NCBI RefSeq assembly: GCF_026339875.1
Contig: NZ_JAPEPZ010000001.1
Coordinates: forward strand, 7,874,001 to 7,938,000
DNA: 64,000 bases
From: Streptomyces sp. NBC_01571
GTDB lineage: Bacteria; Actinomycetota; Actinomycetes; Streptomycetales; Streptomycetaceae
Direction: 5' to 3'
The position numbers and the translations under genes are program-made. The notes below the pieces were generated by a model that saw only the letters and a program-made list of their open reading frames with translations, did no database searches and was not told where the DNA came from. Below are positions 57,376 through 64,000 of the stretch, piece by piece (within the stretch, counting starts at the first letter, position 1; every line of letters starts with the position of its first letter).

Positions 57376-57392
57376 TTTCCATTCTGTGGAAA
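57376..57392. promoter_or_regulatory. putative AllR operator between allR and allB
   Basis: TTTCCATTCTGTGGAAA is a perfect 6+5+6 inverted repeat. A partial overlapping site (TGGAA-GTCTAT-TTCCA, 57366-57381) could bind a second dimer. Confidence 0.7.
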
Positions 57393-57545
57393 CATCCAGA
57401 GGGTGCACACCCGAGGGGGAGGGTGGAGTGTGCTCTTGACGGCGGGAAGGCGGGAGTGAAGACTCCTTCAACAGAACGTTGAATTCCGTTACGTGCATGT
57501 GAACAGCGGTATCGGAAGGCGACAGCGGCGGAGAGAGGGGTCCGG

Positions 57546-58904
57546 GTGTCCGAGGTCGGAGGGGTCGAGCTGATGCTGCGCTCGACGCGTGTCATCACTC
57601 CCGAGGGAACACGCGCCGCCGCGGTCGCGGTCGCCGGGGGCAGGATCACGGCCGTGCTCGCGTACGACGCCGAGGTGCCGCCCGGTGCCCGTCTGGAAGA
57701 CTTCGGCGACGACGTCCTCCTGCCCGGCCTCGTCGACACCCACGTGCACGTCAACGATCCGGGCCGCACGGAGTGGGAGGGCTTCTGGACGGCGACGCGC
57801 GCCGCCGCGGCGGGCGGCATCACCACGATCGTCGACATGCCGCTCAACTCCCTCCCGCCGACGACGACGGTCGGCCACCTCCGTACGAAGCAGAACGTCG
57901 CGCGCTCCAAGGCGCACATCGACGTCGGCTTCTGGGGCGGCGCGCTGCCCGACAACGTCAAGGACCTGCGCCCCCTGCACGACGCCGGCGTGTTCGGCTT
58001 CAAGGCCTTCCTGTCACCGTCCGGCGTGGACGAGTTCCCGGAGCTCGACCAGGACCGGCTCGCCCGGTCCCTCGCCGAGATCGCGGGGTTCGGCGGCCTG
58101 CTGATCGTGCACGCCGAGGACCCGCACCACCTGGACGCAGCCCCCCACAAGGGCGGCCGACGGTACGCCGACTTCCTCGCCTCACGCCCGCGCGACGCCG
58201 AGAACACCGCCATCGAGAACCTGATCGCGCAGGCCCGGCGCCTCGACGCGCGCGTGCACGTGCTGCACCTGTCGTCCTCCGACGCGCTGCCGGGGATCGC
58301 CGCGGCGAAGGCGGAGGGCGTCCGGCTCACCGTGGAGACCTGCCCGCACTACCTCACGCTCACCGCCGAGGAAGTCCCGGACGGCGCCTCCGAGTTCAAG
58401 TGCTGCCCGCCCATCCGCGAGGCCGCAAACCAGGACCTCCTGTGGCAGGCGCTGGCGGACGGCACGATCGACTGTGTCGTCACCGACCACTCGCCGTCGA
58501 CGGCCGATCTCAAGACGGACGACTTCGCGACCGCCTGGGGCGGCATCTCGGGTCTGCAACTGAGCCTGCCGGCCATCTGGACCGAGGCCCGCAGGCGCGG
58601 CCACGGACTGGAGGACGTCGTCCGCTGGATGTCCACCCGTACGGCGCGGCTGGTCGGCCTCGACCACCGCAAGGGGGCCATCCGGGCGGGCCACGACGCC
58701 GACTTCGCCGTCCTCGCGCCCGACGAGACCTTCACCGTGGACCCCGCCGCGCTGGAACACCGCAACCGGGTCACGGCCTACGCGGGCAGGACCCTCAGCG
58801 GCGTCGTGAAGTCCACCTGGCTGCGCGGCGAACGCGTCATGTCCGAGGGCCGGTTCACCGAGCCGGCCGGCGAACTCCTCTCCCGACACCCGCAGCTTCC
58901 GTAG
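57546..58904 (+). CDS. allB: allantoinase
   Basis: The 452-aa protein has the amidohydrolase metal motif [14 protein letters not shown] (H66, H68), the carbamylated Lys in [38 protein letters not shown] and VTDHSPS (Asp ligand). It opens allantoin to allantoate in the cytosol. The GTG follows GAGAGGGG. It heads the allB-alc pair under AllR control. Confidence 0.96.
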   Translation: MSEVGGVELMLRSTRVITPEGTRAAAVAVAGGRITAVLAYDAEVPPGARLEDFGDDVLLPGLVDTHVHVNDPGRTEWEGFWTATRAAAAGGITTIVDMPLNSLPPTTTVGHLRTKQNVARSKAHIDVGFWGGALPDNVKDLRPLHDAGVFGFKAFLSPSGVDEFPELDQDRLARSLAEIAGFGGLLIVHAEDPHHLDAAPHKGGRRYADFLASRPRDAENTAIENLIAQARRLDARVHVLHLSSSDALPGIAAAKAEGVRLTVETCPHYLTLTAEEVPDGASEFKCCPPIREAANQDLLWQALADGTIDCVVTDHSPSTADLKTDDFATAWGGISGLQLSLPAIWTEARRRGHGLEDVVRWMSTRTARLVGLDHRKGAIRAGHDADFAVLAPDETFTVDPAALEHRNRVTAYAGRTLSGVVKSTWLRGERVMSEGRFTEPAGELLSRHPQLP

Positions 58905-59047
58905 CCACATGGCTTCCGTGGACACCCGTGGCCCCGTAGCCCCGTAGTCATCCGAGGCCACGCGTCGTACCCGCACCCGCTGTTCCGGCACCCGCACCCG
59001 CACGTGCGCCCGCACCGGCCGACTCCCGAAAGGCAGACCTGATCATC

Positions 59048-60163
59048 GTGACGGCGATTCCCCGCTTCACCGGCGACGCGAACCCCTACGGCGGCGGCGA
59101 CCCGTACGCCGACTACCGCACCGCCGAGTTCCCGTTCGCGCAGGACGCCGACCTCGCGGACCGCCGGCTCGGCGCGGGTGTCGTCGCCGCCAACGACGAG
59201 TTCTTCGCCGAGCGGGAGAACCTCCTGGTGCCCGGGCGCGCCGAGTTCGACCCCGAGCACTTCGGCCACAAGGGCAAGATCATGGACGGCTGGGAGACCC
59301 GCCGCAGGCGCGGCGTCTCGGCCGACCACCCGTGGCCGACGGCCGAGGACCACGACTGGGCGCTGGTCCGCCTCGGCGCGCCCGGCGTGATCAGCGGCAT
59401 CGTCGTGGACACGGCCCACTTCCGCGGCAACTACCCGCAGGCCGTGTCGGTCGAGGGCGTGTCGATGCCCGGCTCCCCGTCGCCGCGGGACCTGCTGGCG
59501 GACGACGTGAAGTGGACGACCCTCGTCCCGCGCACAGCGGTCGGCGGCCACGCGGCCAACGGATTCGCCGTCGACGTCGAACAGCGCTTCACGCACCTGC
59601 GCGTCAACCAGCACCCCGACGGCGGCATCGCGCGCCTGCGGGTCCACGGCGAGGTCGTCCCCGACCCGGCGTGGCTCGCCGCGCTCGGTACCTTCGACGT
59701 CGTCGCCCTGGAGAACGGCGGCCGGGCCGAGGACGCCTCCGACCGCTTCTACTCGCCCGCCACCAACACCATCCAGCCGGGGCGCTCCCGCAAGATGGAC
59801 GACGGCTGGGAGACGCGCCGCCGTCGTGACACCGGGCACGACTGGATCCGCTACCGGCTCGTCGCCCGGTCCGAGATCCGCGCCCTGGAGATCGACACGG
59901 CCTGTCTGAAGGGCAACAGCGCGGGCTGGGCGTCCGTGTCGGTACGGGACGGTGAGGACGGCGAGTGGCGGGAGATCCTCCCCCGCACCCGTCTCCAGCC
60001 CGACACCGACCACCGCTTCCCGCTCACCGCGCCCGCCGTCGGCACCCACGCGCGCGTGGACATCTTCCCGGACGGCGGCATCTCCCGGCTGCGGCTGTTC
60101 GGCTCGCTGACGCAGGACGGGACGGCGGGGCTGGAGGCCAGGTACCAGGAGCTCGGCGGCTGA
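59048..60163 (+). CDS. alc: allantoicase
   Basis: The 371-aa protein has the duplicated allantoicase domain: each half contains GKIMDGWETRRRR / KMDDGWETRRRR, a VVDTAHFRGNYP / IDTACLKGN stretch and HLRVNQHPDGGIARLRVHGE / VDIFPDGGISRLRLFG. It splits allantoate to urea and ureidoglycolate. The GTG start lacks a close ribosome binding site (AAAGG is 14 nt away). The last codons lie in a 35-bp tandem repeat. Confidence 0.95.
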   Translation: MTAIPRFTGDANPYGGGDPYADYRTAEFPFAQDADLADRRLGAGVVAANDEFFAERENLLVPGRAEFDPEHFGHKGKIMDGWETRRRRGVSADHPWPTAEDHDWALVRLGAPGVISGIVVDTAHFRGNYPQAVSVEGVSMPGSPSPRDLLADDVKWTTLVPRTAVGGHAANGFAVDVEQRFTHLRVNQHPDGGIARLRVHGEVVPDPAWLAALGTFDVVALENGGRAEDASDRFYSPATNTIQPGRSRKMDDGWETRRRRDTGHDWIRYRLVARSEIRALEIDTACLKGNSAGWASVSVRDGEDGEWREILPRTRLQPDTDHRFPLTAPAVGTHARVDIFPDGGISRLRLFGSLTQDGTAGLEARYQELGG

Positions 60164-60245
60164 GGCCTGAGGTCAGGTATCAGGAGCCCGGCGGCTGAGG
60201 CCTGAGGTCAGGTACCAGGAGCCCGGCGGCCGAGTACCGCACGTC
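60141..60245. repeat. 35-bp tandem repeat, about three copies
   Basis: GGTACCAGGAGCTCGGCGGC recurs with period 35 at 60141, 60176 and 60211, with small changes. The first copy carries the last residues and TGA of alc. The next 140 bp contain further short repeats (GTGCGGC). Slippage is the likely origin. Confidence 0.85.
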
Positions 60246-60383
60246 CGGCGACCCGCGACGCTCCGTGCGGCGTGCGGCGTGCGGCGTGCGGCGGTCGGGG
60301 TCCGGCGTCCGGCGGTCGGGGTCCGGCGGTCGGTGCCTGGGGCGGTCCGCCGTCCGCGGCCCGCCGCGCCGACGAGCGGGGCG

Positions 60384-61391
60384 TCAGAGCTGGTCGTCGG
60401 CGGGGCCGCGGGAACGGCCGCCCCGGAGCTGCCGCCAGTGCGTGCGGTACAGCACGTAGTAGAGCGCGGCGACCACGGAAGCGGCCTGCAGGCCCAGACC
60501 GAGCGCCAGGAAGGAGTCCTTGCTCGACAGGCGGTTGGTCAGGAAGGTGAAGTTCATGCCGAAGAACCCGGTCAGGAACGACAGCGGCAAGAAGATCATC
60601 GAGACGACGGTGAGTCTGTTGATCACGAGGTTCTGCTGATCGGCGACGATCGACGCGTAACTGCTTGCCGCCCGCCGGGTCGCGTCCCGCAGCGACTCGA
60701 TCTCCAGCAGCACCAGCTGCACCGTGTGCTCGTGCAAGCTGTTCATCGCCCGCCGCTCCTCCGGGATGCCGTGAGCGGTCATCCTGCGGCGGAGGAGGAT
60801 CTCCTGGACGACCGAGGCGTACGGCAGGAACACGCGGTGCAGGTGGGCCGCGCGCCGCCGCAGCCGGGCCAGCGCCTGGGCGTGCTGCGGCTGCCGCTCC
60901 TCGAACATCGCCTCCTCCAGGTCCTCGACCTCCAGATGGGCCAGCGTGACGGCCCGGCGGAAGCTCTCCAGGACACCCTGCAGGATCAGATACAGCGCGG
61001 TGACCGAGTCGGCGGGCCGGTCGTGCCGCAGCCGTTCGACGAAGGTGTCGATCAGCTCCACGGGCCCACGGTGGACCGTGATCACGTGTTCCTCGTCGGA
61101 GTGGATCTGGACGTAGACGATCCGGTCGCCGCAGACCACGGGGACGACGCCCGCGGCCACCCCCGCGTGGTAGTCGGCGCGCGCGTGCTCCTGCCGCTCG
61201 CCGAGCCACTCCCAGATCTCGTCGTCCAGTCCGAGCCGACGTGACAGGGGCCGGTCGTCGTCGGGCGGGGACTCTTCGCCCAGATCGATGTCCACGATCA
61301 CGAATCCGGAGGCCGTCAGACGCTCGCGGGCCCCCTGCAGGTCCGTGCGCACGACGACGCCCTCCGGCATCGACACCACCGATACGATCAT
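60384..61391 (-). CDS. CorA-type divalent metal transporter
   Basis: The 335-aa protein has an N-terminal alpha/beta cytosolic domain, a long helix (LEVEDLEEAMFEERQPQHAQAL) and two C-terminal TM helices with the GMN filter in LTGFFGMNFTFL. It is a CorA/ZntB-like channel for Mg, Co or Zn. The ATG follows GAGGGACG. It converges on the repeat region. Confidence 0.9.
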   Translation of the reverse strand: MIVSVVSMPEGVVVRTDLQGARERLTASGFVIVDIDLGEESPPDDDRPLSRRLGLDDEIWEWLGERQEHARADYHAGVAAGVVPVVCGDRIVYVQIHSDEEHVITVHRGPVELIDTFVERLRHDRPADSVTALYLILQGVLESFRRAVTLAHLEVEDLEEAMFEERQPQHAQALARLRRRAAHLHRVFLPYASVVQEILLRRRMTAHGIPEERRAMNSLHEHTVQLVLLEIESLRDATRRAASSYASIVADQQNLVINRLTVVSMIFLPLSFLTGFFGMNFTFLTNRLSSKDSFLALGLGLQAASVVAALYYVLYRTHWRQLRGGRSRGPADDQL

Positions 61392-61642
61392 CGTCCCTCA
61401 CCGTGGATGACGTGCCCGATCACGGCGCAGGACGCCTCGGCATGTGCAAACTGCAACGTCCCACCGCACACTACCGCCGAAGGCCCCGCGCGCAGCCGAC
61501 CGGAGAGCCTGCCGTGTCCCCGCCGGCCCCGCGAAACCTGTAGCCCTCACGCAGGTCCGCCGGTACGGTGATCGTCCCCCCCCCGTGAGAGCCGGTGCCG
61601 TCTCCACGCCCGCGCCCGTCCGCCCCGCTGGAGACCGCTCCG

Positions 61643-62548
61643 ATGTCGACGATCGCCGTACCCGGCGCGCTCGCACCCCGCCGCGCCTGGCTCACCGACC
61701 TGCCCCTGCTGCTCGTCGCGGCGGTGTGGGGAGCCAGCTATCTCGCGGCCAAGGACGTCACCACCGCACGGACGGTGATCGCCGTGCTGGTGCTGCGCTT
61801 CGCCGTCGCGCTGCCGGTGCTGGTGGCGGCGGGATGGCGTTCCCTGCGCGCGCTGACCGCCGCGCAGTGGCGCGGGGCCGCCGTGCTGGGCCTGATCCTG
61901 AGCGGGATCTTCCTGTTGGAGACGTACGGCGTCGTGCACACCTCGGCGACCAACGCGGGCCTCGTCATCAGCCTCACCATGATCTTCACGCCGCTCGCCG
62001 AGGCGGCCGTGAACCGTGTCCGGCCCGCCCGCGCCTTCCTCGCCGCGGCCGGAGTCTCGGTACTCGGCGTGGTCCTGCTGACCCAGAGCGGTGGCTTCAC
62101 CCGCCCCTCGCCGGGCGATCTGCTGATGCTGCTCGCGGCCGTCGCCCGGACCGGGCACGTACTCGTCATGTCCCGCAGCAAGGCGGTCCGGGGTGCCGGC
62201 GCGCTGCCGCTGACCACGGTGCAACTGGGTACCGCGGTGCTGGTGTTCGCGCTGCTGTCGGCCGGCGCCGACACCACGCCCTGGGCCGCGGCCGCGGACT
62301 TCGGGGCGCGGGAGTGGGCCGGGCTGCTGTTCCTCGCCGTGTGCTGCACGCTCTTCGCCTTCTTCGTGCAGATGTGGGCCGTGCGCCGGACCTCGCCGTC
62401 CCGGGTCGGCCTGCTGCTCGGCACCGAGCCGCTGTGGGCCGCCGCCGCGGGCATCGCGCTCGGCGGCGAACGGCTGGGCGCGGTGGGCCTGCTGGGCGGC
62501 GTTCTCGTCATCGCCGGGACCGTGTGGGGACGCCGGGCGGCAGGTTAA
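61643..62548 (+). CDS. EamA/DMT-family exporter
   Basis: The 301-aa protein has ten TM segments in two EamA repeats (LLLVAAVWGASYLAAKDV ... TYGVVHTSATNAGLVISL ... TRTGHVLVMSR ... LFLAVCCTLFAFFVQMWAV ... VGLLLGTEPLWAAAAGIALGGE). It probably exports small metabolites or amino acids. GGAG is 10 nt before the ATG. Confidence 0.9.
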   Translation: MSTIAVPGALAPRRAWLTDLPLLLVAAVWGASYLAAKDVTTARTVIAVLVLRFAVALPVLVAAGWRSLRALTAAQWRGAAVLGLILSGIFLLETYGVVHTSATNAGLVISLTMIFTPLAEAAVNRVRPARAFLAAAGVSVLGVVLLTQSGGFTRPSPGDLLMLLAAVARTGHVLVMSRSKAVRGAGALPLTTVQLGTAVLVFALLSAGADTTPWAAAADFGAREWAGLLFLAVCCTLFAFFVQMWAVRRTSPSRVGLLLGTEPLWAAAAGIALGGERLGAVGLLGGVLVIAGTVWGRRAAG

Positions 62549-62634
62549 CTCGCGGATAACTCATCGGACTCGACGGGAGAAATCATCGACCTTGACATTG
62601 ACATGTCACTGTCTACGCGCGTCATCCTAGGGCC

Positions 62635-63027
62635 ATGAGATTCCCCCCACGAATCACTCGCATCGGTTCCCTGGTCGCTCTCATGTCCGCGCTGCTCATC
62701 GGCGGGAGCACGGTCGTCCCCGCCAACGCCGCGGCGACCGCCGTCGGCAGCATCTGTTACGGGCAGCTGCCGTCGCAGGCGTACGACACGCTGGACCTGA
62801 TCGCCTCCGGAGGCCCCTTCCCGTACTCGCAGGACGGGGTCGTCTTCCAGAACCGCGAAGGTGTCCTGCCCACCCAGTCCACCGGCTACTACCACGAGTA
62901 CACCGTCATCACGCCGGGCTCCTCGACGCGGGGCGCCAAGCGCATCGTGACCGGCAAGAAGACGCGGGAGGACTACTACACCTCGGACCACTACGTCACG
63001 TTCAAGCTGATCAACTTCGGCTGCTGA
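62635..63027 (+). CDS. secreted T1/Sa-type ribonuclease
   Basis: The 130-aa protein has a signal peptide (1-33) and the RNase Sa fold: CYGQLPSQAYDTLDLI, FQNREGVLP, catalytic E88 in YYHEYTVITPG, R99 in TRGAKRIVTG and H119 in SDHYVTF; two cysteines (C41 and the C-terminal C) form the disulfide. It cleaves RNA after G outside the cell. Two TTGACA hexamers (62592, 62598) and TGACATGTCA lie upstream. No barstar-like inhibitor gene follows. Confidence 0.93.
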   Translation: MRFPPRITRIGSLVALMSALLIGGSTVVPANAAATAVGSICYGQLPSQAYDTLDLIASGGPFPYSQDGVVFQNREGVLPTQSTGYYHEYTVITPGSSTRGAKRIVTGKKTREDYYTSDHYVTFKLINFGC

Positions 63028-63066
63028 TCCGAGGGTGACGCGGTTGCCCGGGAGTCCGGTCCGTGT

Positions 63067-63285
63067 TCAGCCGGACTCCCGGCTCCCGGCGGCGGCGAAC
63101 AACGCGAACGAGAGGACGAGGAGCGCGACGCTCGTGCAGCTCTCGTAGCCGTCGAGGACGCCGAGCCGCCGTACGAGGCCCCACCCTCGTAGGCGGCCGG
63201 TCGTCCCGTGCACCAGGCCGAGAGCGCCCTGCACCAGCGCGACGACACCCAGCGCCTCCAGGAACCGCTTCACCGTTCGCTTCAT
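63067..63285 (-). CDS. small membrane protein
   Basis: The 72-aa protein has two TM segments (LEALGVVALVQGALGLV and CTSVALLVLSFALFAAAG) flanking a basic loop. GAGGG precedes the ATG. It converges on the RNase gene. Its residues are not acidic, so it is not a barstar-type inhibitor. Function unknown. Confidence 0.6.
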   Translation of the reverse strand: MKRTVKRFLEALGVVALVQGALGLVHGTTGRLRGWGLVRRLGVLDGYESCTSVALLVLSFALFAAAGSRESG

Positions 63286-63463
63286 GGCAAGACCCTCGCC
63301 CCGCGGACCCCCCACGTTCATCGGCCGCGGGGCGGGGCATGCCGGTCCGGAGTTCCGTCCCGGGGCGAGAGGGAGGGACGAAAGTCCTCGCCCTTGCGAC
63401 TTTGGTCGGAGATGGCGGGCGGGAAGACCTCACGACGGACCCGACTGCGTAGATTTGTCGACC

Positions 63464-64000
63464 GTGAGTGCTGACCATCCCCCGCCCATACCGGGGAACC
63501 TGTCCGCGCCGGGCCTGCCGGTGTCCCCGGCGCTGCTCCTGCCCGGGCCGCGCTGGCTGCTGCCGTCGGCCGTGGCGGCCGAGCTCGACCCCGGACAGAC
63601 CGGCAGAGGCGGGCGGCCCCGGCGTACCGTGCGCGACTGGATCGTCGACTTCGGCTGGTTTCTGCTGGCCGTCGTCATCGGAGTGCTCGCCGCGGACACG
63701 CTGACGGGTGACCCGAACACCCCGCACGGCCTGGCCGTCGCCGACCAGTGGATCGGCGCGCTCGCCTGCGCCGCGGTCTGGCTGCGACGGCGCTGGCCGG
63801 TGGGGCTGGCCGTGGCGATGATCCCCGTCGGACTGGTGTCGAACACCGCGGGGGGTGCCGGGCTGGTCGCCCTCTTCACCCTCGCCGTGCACCGGCCCTT
63901 CCCGTACGTGGCCTGGATCGCCGGCAGCCAGCTCGCCCTGCTCCCCGCCTACTTCTGGCTGCGCCCCGACCCCGATCTGCCGTACCTCGCCGCGGTGCTG
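63464..64000 (+). CDS. two-component sensor histidine kinase, N-terminal part
   Basis: The window ends within this gene. The visible 179 residues comprise a Pro-rich start (HPPPIPGNLSAPGLPVSP) and TM segments (WIVDFGWFLLAVVIGVLAA, WIGALACAAVWLRRRWPVGLA, GGAGLVALFTLAVH, LALLPAYFWL), typical of HisKA_3 kinases of Streptomyces. TAGATT ends 8 nt before the GTG with no ribosome binding site, so it may be leaderless. The kinase domain is beyond the edge. Confidence 0.7.
   Translation, partial: MSADHPPPIPGNLSAPGLPVSPALLLPGPRWLLPSAVAAELDPGQTGRGGRPRRTVRDWIVDFGWFLLAVVIGVLAADTLTGDPNTPHGLAVADQWIGALACAAVWLRRRWPVGLAVAMIPVGLVSNTAGGAGLVALFTLAVHRPFPYVAWIAGSQLALLPAYFWLRPDPDLPYLAAVL

Noticed and set aside
60260..60345. 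CRISPR-like short repeats
   Set aside because: They are contiguous 7-bp GTGCGGC and GGTCGGGGTCC slippage repeats without spacers.

Overview
The window is high-GC actinobacterial DNA and almost certainly Streptomyces. Third-position GC is very high and GTG starts are frequent. Several gene families are typical of the genus: an XRE/DUF5753 + DUF397 + ATPase trio, SpoIIE-type phosphatases, DUF6292, a SigB-family sigma factor and RheA/Hsp18. The right-hand block aceB - nucleotidyltransferase - DUF5955 - MocR - allR - allB - alc has the gene content I remember for the S. coelicolor SCO6243-SCO6248 region (from memory, not searched). No rRNA, tRNA or CRISPR was found.

Left third (1-26 kb). This is ordinary chromosome with signs of decay. 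A divergent MFS/HxlR pair has lost both 5' ends (1-311). A thioesterase, a histidine phosphatase, a developmental-type XRE/DUF397/ATPase trio, an AlaA-like aminotransferase and an HxlR-SCP2 regulator follow. A 181-bp MITE-like element supplies the stop codon of a membrane-protein gene that is coupled to a VWA gene. Next come two divergent IucA/IucC siderophore synthetases, a frameshifted cytochrome P450, DUF1062 and FUSC genes, and a bacteriophytochrome kinase facing a response regulator + SpoIIE phosphatase operon. A decayed mycothiol-dependent enzyme and an ABC exporter + secreted phosphoesterase operon end the section.

Middle (26-50.4 kb). This looks like an accessory stress island. Both edges carry related remnants of the form 'tyrosine recombinase tail + HipA-like head' (26.03-26.40 and 49.99-50.46 kb); a third, shorter trace is at 13.3 kb. 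The island holds two oxidoreductases with a regulator, DUF6292, two DUF2267 proteins, Hsp20 with its RheA-type repressor and operator, and a SigB-type sigma factor behind a SigB-type promoter. It also holds PRC-barrel, CsbD and hydrophobic proteins, an RsbQ-RsbP-RsbV energy-stress module, an RsbW-like ATPase, a cold-shock protein, a DEAD-box helicase, a CBS protein and a hemolysin III protein. A long leader of about 690 nt occurs twice (31.79-32.51 and 40.89-41.61 kb). It has a matching promoter, conserved hairpins with compensatory changes, an internal duplication and about ten GCAGT repeats. One copy precedes an intact MerR/BldC-like gene, and the other precedes a 35-codon stump of the same gene. 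This is the best candidate for something undescribed.

Right end (50.4-64 kb). A HipA-like protein is coupled to a SelT/W-like protein. The purine-catabolism regulon follows (malate synthase, AllR, allantoinase, allantoicase), with two 15-nt TTCC-N7-GGAA operators that fit AllR control. A MocR regulator with a long palindrome, a CorA-like transporter, an EamA exporter, a secreted T1-type RNase and the start of a sensor kinase complete the window.
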